Source: a virus. Taken from it: a stretch of 41,871 bases of DNA. The notes under the pieces are model-generated. The model searched no databases and had not been told where the DNA came from. It saw only the letters and a list, made by a program, of their open reading frames with translations. The translations under genes and the position numbers were made by a program. Below are positions 1-7,394 of this stretch, piece after piece; positions within the stretch are counted from its first letter, which is position 1; every line of letters begins with the position of its first letter. The stretch spans positions 1-41,871 of IMG/VR virus record IMGVR_UViG_3300048587_001107. The stretch is one strand, 5' to 3'.

Positions 1-333
1 TTACCGCGGTGAAGCGGATTCGTCACGATCCACGTGGGCAGAATGATACGGCACCATTCGATTCAGCCACTCGCGTCGCCGCTCGCACCCGCAGGATTCC
101 CGCCCCAGCAGCCGCGCCGCAGCATGAGCTAGCCGGTCGAGCCGCAGGATGGCCGTGACCCTAGCGATCGTGTCGCCCAATCCGCGAGGGCCCTGCTGGC
201 GCTCGGCAGGCGCGAACACCGGGTGCGTGGTCTCGAACCACGCCCCGTCGGCCGTCCGCTCCACCAGCGCCTGCCACAGTTTCGACGATGGCGGCACCTT
301 GGCGAGCTGCTGGTTGGTCAGGAACTGCTTCAT
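1..333 (-). CDS. small phage protein with Cys/Arg-rich C-terminal motif
   Basis: A 110-residue protein at the distal end of the tail operon. The start chosen is the ATG that overlaps the stop of the upstream gene as ATGA (330-333); a longer frame extends upstream but lies inside that gene. The C-terminal third carries CGCERRREWLNRMVPY, a CxC-RR-WLN pattern that I associate with short proteins encoded near tail genes in related phages; I know of no assigned function. There is no signal peptide or membrane segment. Being last in the tail gene series, it may be a baseplate or fibre-associated accessory, but that is position-based inference only. Confidence 0.6.
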   Translation of the reverse strand: MKQFLTNQQLAKVPPSSKLWQALVERTADGAWFETTHPVFAPAERQQGPRGLGDTIARVTAILRLDRLAHAAARLLGRESCGCERRREWLNRMVPYHSAHVDRDESASPR

Positions 334-1223
334 AAGGGGGCCGGGTTGACGGTGATGGTGGCCGTGCCGCCGTAGCCGTAGGCGGCATACTCGCCGAAGG
401 TGAGCAGGCCCTCGTGGTAGGTGATCTCGTTGGTCACGACGGTCGGCGCGTTCTGGGTGCAGGAGAAGCCCGGGAAGTACCCGCGGAAGAACACGAAGTT
501 CGTGGGGTTGCCCACCGGGTAGAAGCACCCGTCCGGTGGCGTCCAGGTCGAGTCGTTCCCGAACGAGGCCACGATGGTGTATCCGCCGGTGGTGATCGGT
601 CGGACGTAGATGGCCATGTCGGTTACGTACCGCCGCGCGGGGATTTCACAGGTCACAGGCGGCTGGTTTGGGCAACCCGGCTCATCCAGGTAAATGATGC
701 CGTAGGCTTCCTGCTGGAACTCGAACCGCGTGCAGGGGTGCAGCGGCACGGGCGTCAGCGTGAACGACTGGTTGAGGTTGATGCTGGTGAACGCTCCGGT
801 GGGCAGCGCCGAGGCCGGGAAGCCGCCGACGACGGGCCAGTCGGGCAACTCGGTGCAGCCGGTCATCTTGGTGACGCCAGCGAACGTGACGGTGATGGAC
901 GCCGGCGGCTTGCCCGGGTGGGTGGAGCCGCAGCACTGGGTGGTGGTAGAGAACTGGTTCTTGGCCAGGACGATGGACTGGGCGTCCAGCGGTGAGATCG
1001 GCCCGACCGTGTAGCACCAGCCGTTGTAGTAGAGCGTGGCCGTGGGGCTGACGTCGCCGGTCAGGACGTAATAGTCCGACAGCTGGCCATTGCAGAGCAG
1101 TCGCAGACGGTAGAAGCGGCGGCACTCGCAGCAGCGGAAGAAGAACCCGCCCTCGTGGTGCAGGCGGTACGCCCACCCCCGGGTGCGGCCGCGATTAGTC
1201 TTCCGAGGGTTCAGGCGGGGCAT
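330..1223 (-). CDS. cysteine-rich phage tail-region protein, unknown function
   Basis: About 297 residues starting at the ATG that reads MPRLNPRKTNRGR; a longer frame exists, but this start overlaps the upstream stop by only 13 bases, in keeping with the tight operon. The protein has about 14 cysteines, including a CCEC cluster near the N-terminus and a CC pair mid-protein, in an otherwise Thr/Ser/aromatic-rich beta-type sequence. No family recognised. Its place after the tape measure and distal tail genes suggests a baseplate, tail-tip or fibre component; the many Cys could bind metal or form disulfides on an exposed particle. Confidence 0.6.
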   Translation of the reverse strand: MPRLNPRKTNRGRTRGWAYRLHHEGGFFFRCCECRRFYRLRLLCNGQLSDYYVLTGDVSPTATLYYNGWCYTVGPISPLDAQSIVLAKNQFSTTTQCCGSTHPGKPPASITVTFAGVTKMTGCTELPDWPVVGGFPASALPTGAFTSINLNQSFTLTPVPLHPCTRFEFQQEAYGIIYLDEPGCPNQPPVTCEIPARRYVTDMAIYVRPITTGGYTIVASFGNDSTWTPPDGCFYPVGNPTNFVFFRGYFPGFSCTQNAPTVVTNEITYHEGLLTFGEYAAYGYGGTATITVNPAPL

Positions 1224-2128
1224 CGTCCGGTGACTCCGTTGGGCATGCCGACGATCCACCACTCGTTGATCGCGCCGACGGGCACCTCTTTACAGCTCAC
1301 GAGGGTGCCGACGGGGATCTGGCGGATGGCGTAGGTGCCGGGCTGCTGGGTCCCCACCGGCTGATTGGCGGCGTTGAGGTCGCTCTGATTGACGCCGTTG
1401 CCGTAGGTGCCGCTGGTGCCGTTGCTGTTCTCAGCCTCGTTGAACAGCGTGTGGGTGGTGGCATCCAGATCGGCCCAGCCGCCGTAGCCTGGGGTGGCCT
1501 TGGCCTGCATGATGCCGGTGTAGACCCAGCGCCAGTTGAGGCCCTGGCGGGTCGCGCTGGAAATGCGGAACGTCGCCAGCGCGGTGCCGCCTCCCCCGGA
1601 ACCGCCGAAGCGAATCACGGCCAAATTCGAGAGCCCCACGGCGTCATGCCACAGCAGTTCAACTGGGCCTGACGTCGCCGCCTCCAGCTTGATCACGCCG
1701 TTGCCATCGTTGGCCAGGGCGGCGTGGGTCGGCGATGGGAGTTGGGCCGTGTTGTTGACCGTGGCGACGGTGATGCCGGCGATGGCCAGGCGGCCAATCG
1801 CACCTGCGGCGATGGGCTCCACCGCGATGGCGAACCGGCTGGCATGGGCGAGGGTGGGTGTCTGCAGCGTGAACACGATCGGCGATCCGAACGTGTTGCC
1901 CTGGTCGGCGGGCAGGAAGACCAGGCTGCCAATGCCGGCGACGGACCAACGGGCTAGGTCAGCACCGCTGTCGTTGCGGCCGTAGACGAAGTGGTCATCG
2001 ACCCTGACCCGCGAGCCTTGGGCGTTGAGCCGTTCCTGCTGATACGCCTGTGCCATCTCGCGCACGGCATTCCACTCGGCCGCGCGGAAGGCCAGGCGAT
2101 CACCGGGTTGGACACGGCGGAAGGTCAT
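1211..2128 (-). CDS. phage distal tail / minor structural protein
   Basis: A 305-residue protein with a short charged helical N-terminus (about residues 15-40, AEWNAVREMAQAYQQ) followed by beta-rich, Gly/Ala/Thr sequence. A glycine run (residues ~195-200, GGSGGGG) separates two parts, typical of virion proteins with an anchoring N-terminal piece and an exposed C-terminal domain. The SD-like GGAAG 8 bases upstream of the ATG lies inside a recurring CCCCCCGGAAG motif. The gene overlaps the next downstream gene by 13 bases. Function is inferred from position in the tail module only. Confidence 0.6.
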   Translation of the reverse strand: MTFRRVQPGDRLAFRAAEWNAVREMAQAYQQERLNAQGSRVRVDDHFVYGRNDSGADLARWSVAGIGSLVFLPADQGNTFGSPIVFTLQTPTLAHASRFAIAVEPIAAGAIGRLAIAGITVATVNNTAQLPSPTHAALANDGNGVIKLEAATSGPVELLWHDAVGLSNLAVIRFGGSGGGGTALATFRISSATRQGLNWRWVYTGIMQAKATPGYGGWADLDATTHTLFNEAENSNGTSGTYGNGVNQSDLNAANQPVGTQQPGTYAIRQIPVGTLVSCKEVPVGAINEWWIVGMPNGVTGRCPA

Positions 2129-2144
2129 GGGAGCTTCCGGGGGG

Positions 2145-2969
2145 TCAGAGGTCCAGCAGGGTCCAGTTGCCGTAGCGGTAGACGCGCTCGACGTAGACCG
2201 CGATCGGCCGCACGATGAGCCGTTTGGCCACGGCGTCCTCAGCCTTGGCGTAGTACGCCCACAGGTACTCCCACCCGGCTTTGGCGATGTCTTCGATGGT
2301 GCCGATCGACAGGCCGGTCACGTTGGGCGACGCGGCGAATGCGTGCGTGATCTCCCAGGGTTGGCCACTGCGCTTGGTGCCGGCGGCTCCGAGATACAGC
2401 CCTTCGCCGGCGGCAAGCGTGATACTGGCGTCATCGTCCGTGGCGAAAGTCACCGGCGCGCTGTTCACCGTGGCCGTCAGCCCGTACAGGTTGCCGATGT
2501 AGGTCTGGTCCACTGTCTGGCGGATGTCCACGATGTTGAACGAGAAGACCGGGACGTTGATGTCCACGCCCTGCGGCCCGTTCTCGTCCACGTTGATGGC
2601 CCCGCCGAAGTTCGGTGGCGCGAAGCTGGCGCTGGCCGCGGGGTAGGTGGCCACGGTCTGCAGCGACTGCGTGATGTGCTGGGTGCCGCCGCGGGTCTCG
2701 AAGCTGAAGGAGGTCGCCTCCTCGACCGCGCCGCTGCGCTCGCGGGGCGCGTAGATGGCGCGGCAGTGCCACAGGCCGTTGGAGGTTTCCTCGACTTCGC
2801 AGGAACTGCGGTAGAGCTTCAGGGGTCCGATGTCGATGGAGGACGGGCTTTCGTCCTCGACCACCTGGCGTGCTTCGACGGGACTGTCGGTGTCGAAGAC
2901 GGTGTAGAGCCGCTCGGCACCCTTGTCCGAGAGCGACCAGCCGAACCGGTCCTGGATCGTGGCGGGCAT
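2145..2969 (-). CDS. phage tail protein downstream of tape measure (distal-tail-like)
   Basis: A 274-residue protein immediately downstream of the tape measure gene (14-base gap), the usual place for distal tail (Dit) or tail-tip proteins in siphoviruses. It has alternating hydrophobic beta-type sequence with a conserved-looking centre around VFSFNIVDIRQT and ends in NWTLLDL. No signal peptide, membrane segment or enzymatic motif is seen. I recognise it as a recurrent protein of similar tail operons but cannot assign a family name; Dit-like is an inference from gene order. Confidence 0.65.
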   Translation of the reverse strand: MPATIQDRFGWSLSDKGAERLYTVFDTDSPVEARQVVEDESPSSIDIGPLKLYRSSCEVEETSNGLWHCRAIYAPRERSGAVEEATSFSFETRGGTQHITQSLQTVATYPAASASFAPPNFGGAINVDENGPQGVDINVPVFSFNIVDIRQTVDQTYIGNLYGLTATVNSAPVTFATDDDASITLAAGEGLYLGAAGTKRSGQPWEITHAFAASPNVTGLSIGTIEDIAKAGWEYLWAYYAKAEDAVAKRLIVRPIAVYVERVYRYGNWTLLDL

Positions 2970-2983
2970 TTTTCAGTGCTCCA

Positions 2984-4981
2984 TCATTCGAAGGCGAGAC
3001 CACCGGATCGTGCGGCGTCTGCCAGGCGCTTGGTGTGATTGGCGGTCTGCTCGGTGGCGGCGGCGATGCGGTCCTGCGTGCGCGTGCCCATGAGGCTTTG
3101 AATGGCGGCCGCGTTGAACGTGCCGCGCACCTCGGTGCGATCGCCCACGGCCTCCAAGGTGTCGCCCAGGCCGGCGAGGCGATTCAGCAGGTCGTCGAAG
3201 CCACCGGATGCTGCCGTGGGCGCGGCGGATTCCGCGTCACGGCGTTTCTGCGCTGCCTCGTCCAGGGCGCTGCGGTACTCCATCCGTGCCGCCTCGAGTG
3301 CCGACATCGACTCGTCGATCTGCTGCTGATACTGCTGACGACGCTGGTCCTGCGCCGCTTGGGCGGCCTGGTCCAGCGCCTGCTTCTGAGCTTCGTACTC
3401 GCTGCCGATCTGGCCCAGGTCCTGCTGGCGCTGCTGCTCGCTCTGGTCGAGTGACGACTTGCGCTGCTGCTCGATGTTGCCCTGGTCCGCCTGCTCATTC
3501 GTGCGGGCGATATTGACCGCCATGTTCACGTCGTAGGACTCATCGAAGTACCCGCGCAGGCGGTGCAGGCCTTCCTCGACCTTGAGCTGCGCCGCCCGGA
3601 AGGTGGACTGAAGCCCAGCCGTGAACTGGGTCCAACCCTTGGCCAGGAAGCTTAGGGTCTGCACCCACACCACGCGCAGACCATGCCATGCGGCGGCCAG
3701 CGCCTTCACCGCCCCGTAGAACGCGTCCGTGGCGATGTTGAGGAAAAAATCCTTGAACCCCAGCCACAGGCCCTGGATGTAGTGGATGCCGCGCTGCCAC
3801 TCGACCTTCAAGGCGAGCCACAGCACGCGCGCCGCCAGGGCGATGTCGCCAGCCGCGAGTGCATCCGCGATGCCCTGGTACGCCACCAGCGCCCTGTCCT
3901 TCAGCGACTGGAATTGTTCCGTCAGCCAAGCCAGGGCCTGCCCTGCGACGCCGGTCGAGTGCGCGATGTACGCGCCCAGCGCCACGGCTCCGGCAATGAC
4001 CAAGCCCACCGGCGACAGCAGCGCCGCCAGCGCCGTGCCCAGAAAGCCAAGGGCGGCACCCGCCCCCGTGATCACGGCGGCCACACCGCCGAACGCGGCA
4101 GCCAGGCCCTGGATCGCGTAGCCGATGGCCACCAGGGCTACGCCCGTGGCCAAGCCGGCGACGGCCAGTTTGGTCACGCTCACGATGAGGTTGCGGTTGC
4201 GATCGATCCACTGCACGGCCTGGACCACCACCCGCGTGATGGTCTCGGCCAGGCGCGTCAGGGTCGGTGCCAGCGCCTGGCCCACCGCGAAGGCGGCACG
4301 CTTGATCACCTTCCACATGACGTCCAACGTGTCGCCGAAGCGCTCGGCATCCCGCGCCGCCTGCGTGCTGAGCGTCAGCCCCAGGGCCCGGGCCTGGTCC
4401 TGCAGGGCCTCGATCCCTTTGGCCCCGTCCTTCATTAAAGGAAGCAACTCCGCACCGCCGCGGCCGAAGATCTCCATGGCGGTTGCCGCGCGCTGGGCAG
4501 GATCAGGGATCTGCGACAGCCGGTCGGCGATCACCTTGAACATCTGATCCGGGGTCAGCCCCTGGAGTTCGTTGACCGTGAGCCCCAGCGTGGAGAGCGC
4601 GTCCACCGCCGTCTGCGTGCCGTTGGCCGCTTCGACCACCGTGCGCTGCATGCGCCTGACCCCGTTCTCGAACGACTCGATGTTGGCCCCGCTCATCTCG
4701 GCGGCGAAGGTCAGCTCCGACAGGGTCTCCACGGCGATGCCGGTGCGATCGCTGGCCTTGGCCATGGCATCGCCCATGCCGATGAAGACTTTCGAGGTGG
4801 CCAGCAAGGGCGCAGCCACGGCGGCACTGGCGGCGGTGAGCTTGCGGCCGATACCGACCACGCCCTCGCCGAAACCTTTCAGCTTGGCCTGCGCCGCCTT
4901 CAGCCCGCGCACAAGCCGGTTGTCCGAGACCAACAGTTCGACGTAAGCCGCGCCTGCCTTGATGCCGCGTGCGGAAACCAT
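2984..4981 (-). CDS. phage tail tape measure protein
   Basis: A 665-residue protein that sets tail length and is threaded through the tail tube. The N-terminal ~240 residues match the TP901-type tape measure pattern (KLTAASAAVAAPLLATSKVF, then long amphipathic helices with MSGANIESFENGVRRMQ). A hydrophobic stretch at about residues 265-350 would give membrane-seeking segments; residues ~490-600 are Gln/Arg/Glu-rich coiled coil. The length predicts a tail near 100 nm by the usual ~0.15 nm per residue. It follows the tail chaperone genes and precedes the distal tail genes, the standard order. Start ATG/GTG at 4981 follows the 4985 stop within four bases. Confidence 0.93.
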   Translation of the reverse strand: MVSARGIKAGAAYVELLVSDNRLVRGLKAAQAKLKGFGEGVVGIGRKLTAASAAVAAPLLATSKVFIGMGDAMAKASDRTGIAVETLSELTFAAEMSGANIESFENGVRRMQRTVVEAANGTQTAVDALSTLGLTVNELQGLTPDQMFKVIADRLSQIPDPAQRAATAMEIFGRGGAELLPLMKDGAKGIEALQDQARALGLTLSTQAARDAERFGDTLDVMWKVIKRAAFAVGQALAPTLTRLAETITRVVVQAVQWIDRNRNLIVSVTKLAVAGLATGVALVAIGYAIQGLAAAFGGVAAVITGAGAALGFLGTALAALLSPVGLVIAGAVALGAYIAHSTGVAGQALAWLTEQFQSLKDRALVAYQGIADALAAGDIALAARVLWLALKVEWQRGIHYIQGLWLGFKDFFLNIATDAFYGAVKALAAAWHGLRVVWVQTLSFLAKGWTQFTAGLQSTFRAAQLKVEEGLHRLRGYFDESYDVNMAVNIARTNEQADQGNIEQQRKSSLDQSEQQRQQDLGQIGSEYEAQKQALDQAAQAAQDQRRQQYQQQIDESMSALEAARMEYRSALDEAAQKRRDAESAAPTAASGGFDDLLNRLAGLGDTLEAVGDRTEVRGTFNAAAIQSLMGTRTQDRIAAATEQTANHTKRLADAARSGGLAFE

Positions 4982-4984
4982 CGA

Positions 4985-5338
4985 TCAGATCTCCTGCCCC
5001 CGGAGGTAGCGTCGGAACCGGGCCAGCGGCACCCGCGTCTCGTGGCGGAGTTGCCCACGCGGGTCGAATCGCTCGAACACGGCGTACTCAAAACCCTCGG
5101 CCGCCAGGCACAGCGCCATGGCCCACCAGTCCGCCGGCTCGATCCCCGCCCGGCTGGATCTGTCGTGCGGCAGGTGGTAGCCGGCGATCTCGGCCACGTC
5201 TCCCTCGCGGCGGAACACGGTGCAGGACCGGTCGAACGGTAGATGGAGCGTGTGGTCGTAATCGCCGGCACCGATGCGCAGGCAGCCGCAGTCGCGACTG
5301 GCGTTCCATTGAATGGTGGCGCGGCGGTTGAGGGGCAT
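4985..5338 (-). CDS. hypothetical phage tail-module protein
   Basis: A 117-residue soluble protein between the tail chaperone group and the tape measure gene. It starts MPLNRRATIQWNASRD and ends in a basic VPLARFRRYLRGQEI. It contains two WW/His-rich patches but no motif that I can name. An SD-like GGAAG lies 17 bases upstream, with the motif TTCCGGGG. In siphoviruses this slot usually holds a short tail protein; function unknown. Confidence 0.55.
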   Translation of the reverse strand: MPLNRRATIQWNASRDCGCLRIGAGDYDHTLHLPFDRSCTVFRREGDVAEIAGYHLPHDRSSRAGIEPADWWAMALCLAAEGFEYAVFERFDPRGQLRHETRVPLARFRRYLRGQEI

Positions 5339-5413
5339 GGGGAGGTACTCGTGGCTTCCGGGGAGGGGGAATGCTCCGGCCGAGGTTTCCCTCGACCGGA
5401 GCGAGTTGGGTTG

Positions 5414-5497
5414 TCAGAACAGTCGGATCAGTTCGTGCACTAGCCACCAGCAGAACCCGGTCCCGAGGATGGCCAGCAGCACGAACGCGATCCGCAC
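5414..5497 (-). CDS. possible 27-residue membrane peptide
   Basis: A short frame from a GTG codon reading MRIAFVLLAILGTGFCWWLV followed by HELIRLF. It is one hydrophobic helix with an aromatic end, between two tail genes and just downstream of the preceding stop. Only the single-helix character and tight spacing support it; no good ribosome site is visible. It could be a tiny inner-membrane peptide or chance translation. Confidence 0.3.
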   Translation of the reverse strand: MRIAFVLLAILGTGFCWWLVHELIRLF

Positions 5498-5504
5498 CAG
5501 CCGC

Positions 5505-5810
5505 TCAACGGCGAAAGAACTCGGCCACCTTCTGCGCGTGCGGGGCGACGGTCGCCTTGTCGCCGATGGCGTTGGCCACCGCGGCGTGGCGGGCGATGCG
5601 CTGCCAGGCGGCGAAGAGCTGCACCTGCAGGTCGGCGTAGCCGATCCAGTCGTGCACATCGATGGCCTGGTCGTGCTCGCCGACACTGACGGTGGCGATC
5701 AGGCTGCCGGGGGCGGGACGGTTCGCCACGATCGGCTTGGTCGCCTCCACGGCCTTGGTCAGCTCGGCCAGGATGAGGGCTTCGCCCTCGGCGCTGCCGG
5801 CGTCGGTCAG
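5505..5810 (-). CDS. hypothetical phage tail-module protein, non-ATG start
   Basis: Open frame ending in HAQKVAEFFRR. The first GTG lies at 5750, but the codons upstream of it read like real protein (GEALILAELTKAVEATKP) back to an in-frame stop at 5829, so the gene probably starts earlier. The only coupling-type start is a CTG at 5810 that overlaps the stop of the frameshifted chaperone as CTGA. That gives about 101 residues. Alternatively initiation is at the GTG and the upstream similarity to protein is chance. No family recognised. Confidence 0.5.
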   Translation of the reverse strand: MTDAGSAEGEALILAELTKAVEATKPIVANRPAPGSLIATVSVGEHDQAIDVHDWIGYADLQVQLFAAWQRIARHAAVANAIGDKATVAPHAQKVAEFFRR

Positions 5811-6531
5811 ATCGGTGTGCTGGGTGGCTTAAAGGTCTTCGTGGAACTGGAACTGGACTTGCCGCCCAGGGCCCGGGCGACGTTGGCGATCATGGCCAGC
5901 AGCGACGAGGTCCGGCCCCACGCTTCGCGCTGGCGGGCTTCGGCCATCCAGACCAATTCCCGCAGCGTCAGCGGACCAGGGTCAACCGCGGCGATCCCGG
6001 CGAGCTCGGCGATGAATCGGGCGGCGTCGATCCTGGAAGTTCTGCCCCTGCTTCCGGGGGGTCGAGGTCGGCCATGGCTTGTTCCATCGCCCGATCGATC
6101 TGCGGGCTGTCCAGGCGGCGCTCCGCCAGGTCGATCACCCGGGCCTCCAGCGACCGCAGTTTGCGAAGCGCCTTGTCGAGCACGCGGCGCTTCGCCTGGG
6201 GGAAAAAATCCACCAACTCCTCCAGCAGCGCCGTGGTGCCCGCGTCGATCGCGTCGCCGGCCATCGACCTGCCGAAATCCTCATCACTCACGTTGCGGGT
6301 GTCCGCTTCCGGCTTGCACGCCGCGTACAGGATGTCGCAGAGCAGGATGGGGTCGCTGCTCAAGCGCCCGAGCAAACCGCCATCGCGCCCGCCCCCGGAA
6401 GCTGTGTCGGCACTGTCGCCATTCACCACGTCCAGCAGGTTGACGCCCGTAAGGCCCTTGACCCGCTTGATGGCGTTGACGTTGATGGCCACGGTCCAGG
6501 TGCGGCCAGCGTTGTCATGGAACGTCTTCAT
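5807..6531 (-). CDS. tail assembly chaperone, -1 frameshift product (G-T analogue)
   Basis: The -1 frame entered at the C-run 6056-6061 stays open for about 82 codons past the slip site and reads IDAARFIAELAGIAAVDPG, then LTLRELVWMAEARQREAWG, a classic T-part of siphovirus tail chaperones that contacts the tape measure. It has no ATG or plausible SD at its head, so production by ribosomal slippage from the upstream frame is the simplest reading. It sits between the tail tube gene and the tape measure gene as in lambda G/GT. The stop is TGA at 5807-5809. Confidence 0.7.
5968..6531 (-). CDS. tail assembly chaperone, zero-frame product (G analogue)
   Basis: A 187-residue acidic helical protein directly downstream of the tail tube gene, starting MKTFHDNAGRTWTVAINVNA, an N-terminus I recognise from tail assembly chaperones of this phage type. 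The ATG overlaps the tail tube stop as TGATG. It would bind the tape measure and tube subunits during tail assembly and is not expected in the virion. The last ~30 residues after the slip site (Pro/Ser-rich, ending LTLVR) look like the non-conserved tail expected when a ribosome fails to shift. Confidence 0.8.
   Translation of the reverse strand: MKTFHDNAGRTWTVAINVNAIKRVKGLTGVNLLDVVNGDSADTASGGGRDGGLLGRLSSDPILLCDILYAACKPEADTRNVSDEDFGRSMAGDAIDAGTTALLEELVDFFPQAKRRVLDKALRKLRSLEARVIDLAERRLDSPQIDRAMEQAMADLDPPEAGAELPGSTPPDSSPSSPGSPRLTLVR
6055..6061 (-). other. probable -1 ribosomal frameshift site
   Basis: On the coding strand the sequence is GAC CCC CCG GAA, giving the heptamer C CCC CCG, which has the X XXY YYZ form. 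Both tRNAs can re-pair one base back (CCC to CCC, CCG to CCC). The new frame reads the conserved T-part of the tail chaperone. Confidence 0.65.
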
Positions 6532-6959
6532 CAGGGAGTACCTCCTTCAATCCACGCCGGGGCGCGGGTCGAGTACGTGGGCTTGACCGTCACGCTGACC
6601 GTCACCGCCTCCTCCAGCGGCTCGCTGCGGCTGAAGTTGGTCACGCTGAAATCCGCGTCCAACCCTTCTCCGTCTTCGCCGTCGAGGATGGCCAGGGCGA
6701 TCGGCGTGTTGTTGAAGTAGGCGTTCTTCAGGGCCGTGAAGCCGGCGTCATCCGTATCCCAGACCATCTCGAACTCGACCGTGCCGCTCTTGAGCGTGGC
6801 CACAATGGCGCGCCAGCCTTGGTTGGCGCGGGTGGTGACGTCCGCCTCGCCCTTTTCCAGGTTGAGCGTCAGGTCCCTGACGTTGCCCATCACGGTGTCG
6901 GCGGTCGTGCCCGCCGGACCGTGGTAGAGCTTGCATTCCGAGCCGAGCTTGATGCCCAT
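6531..6959 (-). CDS. phage major tail tube protein
   Basis: A 142-residue protein starting MGIKLGSECKLYHG and ending in an aromatic/Pro segment. The compact beta-rich pattern (VRDLTLNLEKGEADVTTRAN, then a Trp-rich strand and VTVSVTVKPT) is that of tail tube proteins of siphoviruses that polymerise into the non-contractile tail. It lies directly upstream of the tail chaperone, the fixed order in these phages, and is followed by it with a one-base TGATG overlap. Confidence 0.85.
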   Translation of the reverse strand: MGIKLGSECKLYHGPAGTTADTVMGNVRDLTLNLEKGEADVTTRANQGWRAIVATLKSGTVEFEMVWDTDDAGFTALKNAYFNNTPIALAILDGEDGEGLDADFSVTNFSRSEPLEEAVTVSVTVKPTYSTRAPAWIEGGTP

Positions 6960-6973
6960 GACGATTCACTCCT

Positions 6974-7378
6974 TTAGCGCACCGATCCGGCCCAGAACCT
7001 GGGCAGTCGGTCGAGGTTCTTCTCCAGTGCCGGTCCCATCAGCGGGCGCTTGGGGTACTGCTCGCCCCGGAATCGTCCGCCGAACTCGTGGGCCATCGCC
7101 GACGGCCCGACCAACTCGTGCGTGGGCCCGATGACGACCTTCTGCTTGCTCTTCTCCACTGCGTATACGACCGCACGCTTGAGTTGCCCCTGCCTCGTGT
7201 GCGGTGCCGATCCGGGAGTCGAGGGCTTCTTGCTCTTGCGGATGCTGCGCTTGGCGGTCAGTCGGATCGCAGCGCCCGCATGGCCGAGGTTTTTGAAGGT
7301 GCTGCGATCGACTGGGCGCTTCACGCGCTTGATGTCGATGCCCTCACGCGGCTTGAGCTTGACCTTCATCTCGACCAT
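6974..7378 (-). CDS. HK97 gp10-like head-tail / minor tail protein
   Basis: A 134-residue basic protein. The N-terminal half is Lys/Arg-rich and helical (KVKLKPREGIDIKRVKRPVD), and the central TPGSAPHTRQGQLKRAVVY followed by a histidine-bearing MAHEFGGRFRGEQYPKRP matches the HK97 gp10-like family of head-tail or tail-completion proteins. A good SD (GGAAG) lies 8 bases upstream of the ATG. A second ATG three codons in is possible. It lies just before the tail tube gene in transcription order, as expected. Confidence 0.75.
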   Translation of the reverse strand: MVEMKVKLKPREGIDIKRVKRPVDRSTFKNLGHAGAAIRLTAKRSIRKSKKPSTPGSAPHTRQGQLKRAVVYAVEKSKQKVVIGPTHELVGPSAMAHEFGGRFRGEQYPKRPLMGPALEKNLDRLPRFWAGSVR

Positions 7379-7394
7379 GGCTCACTTCCGGGGG

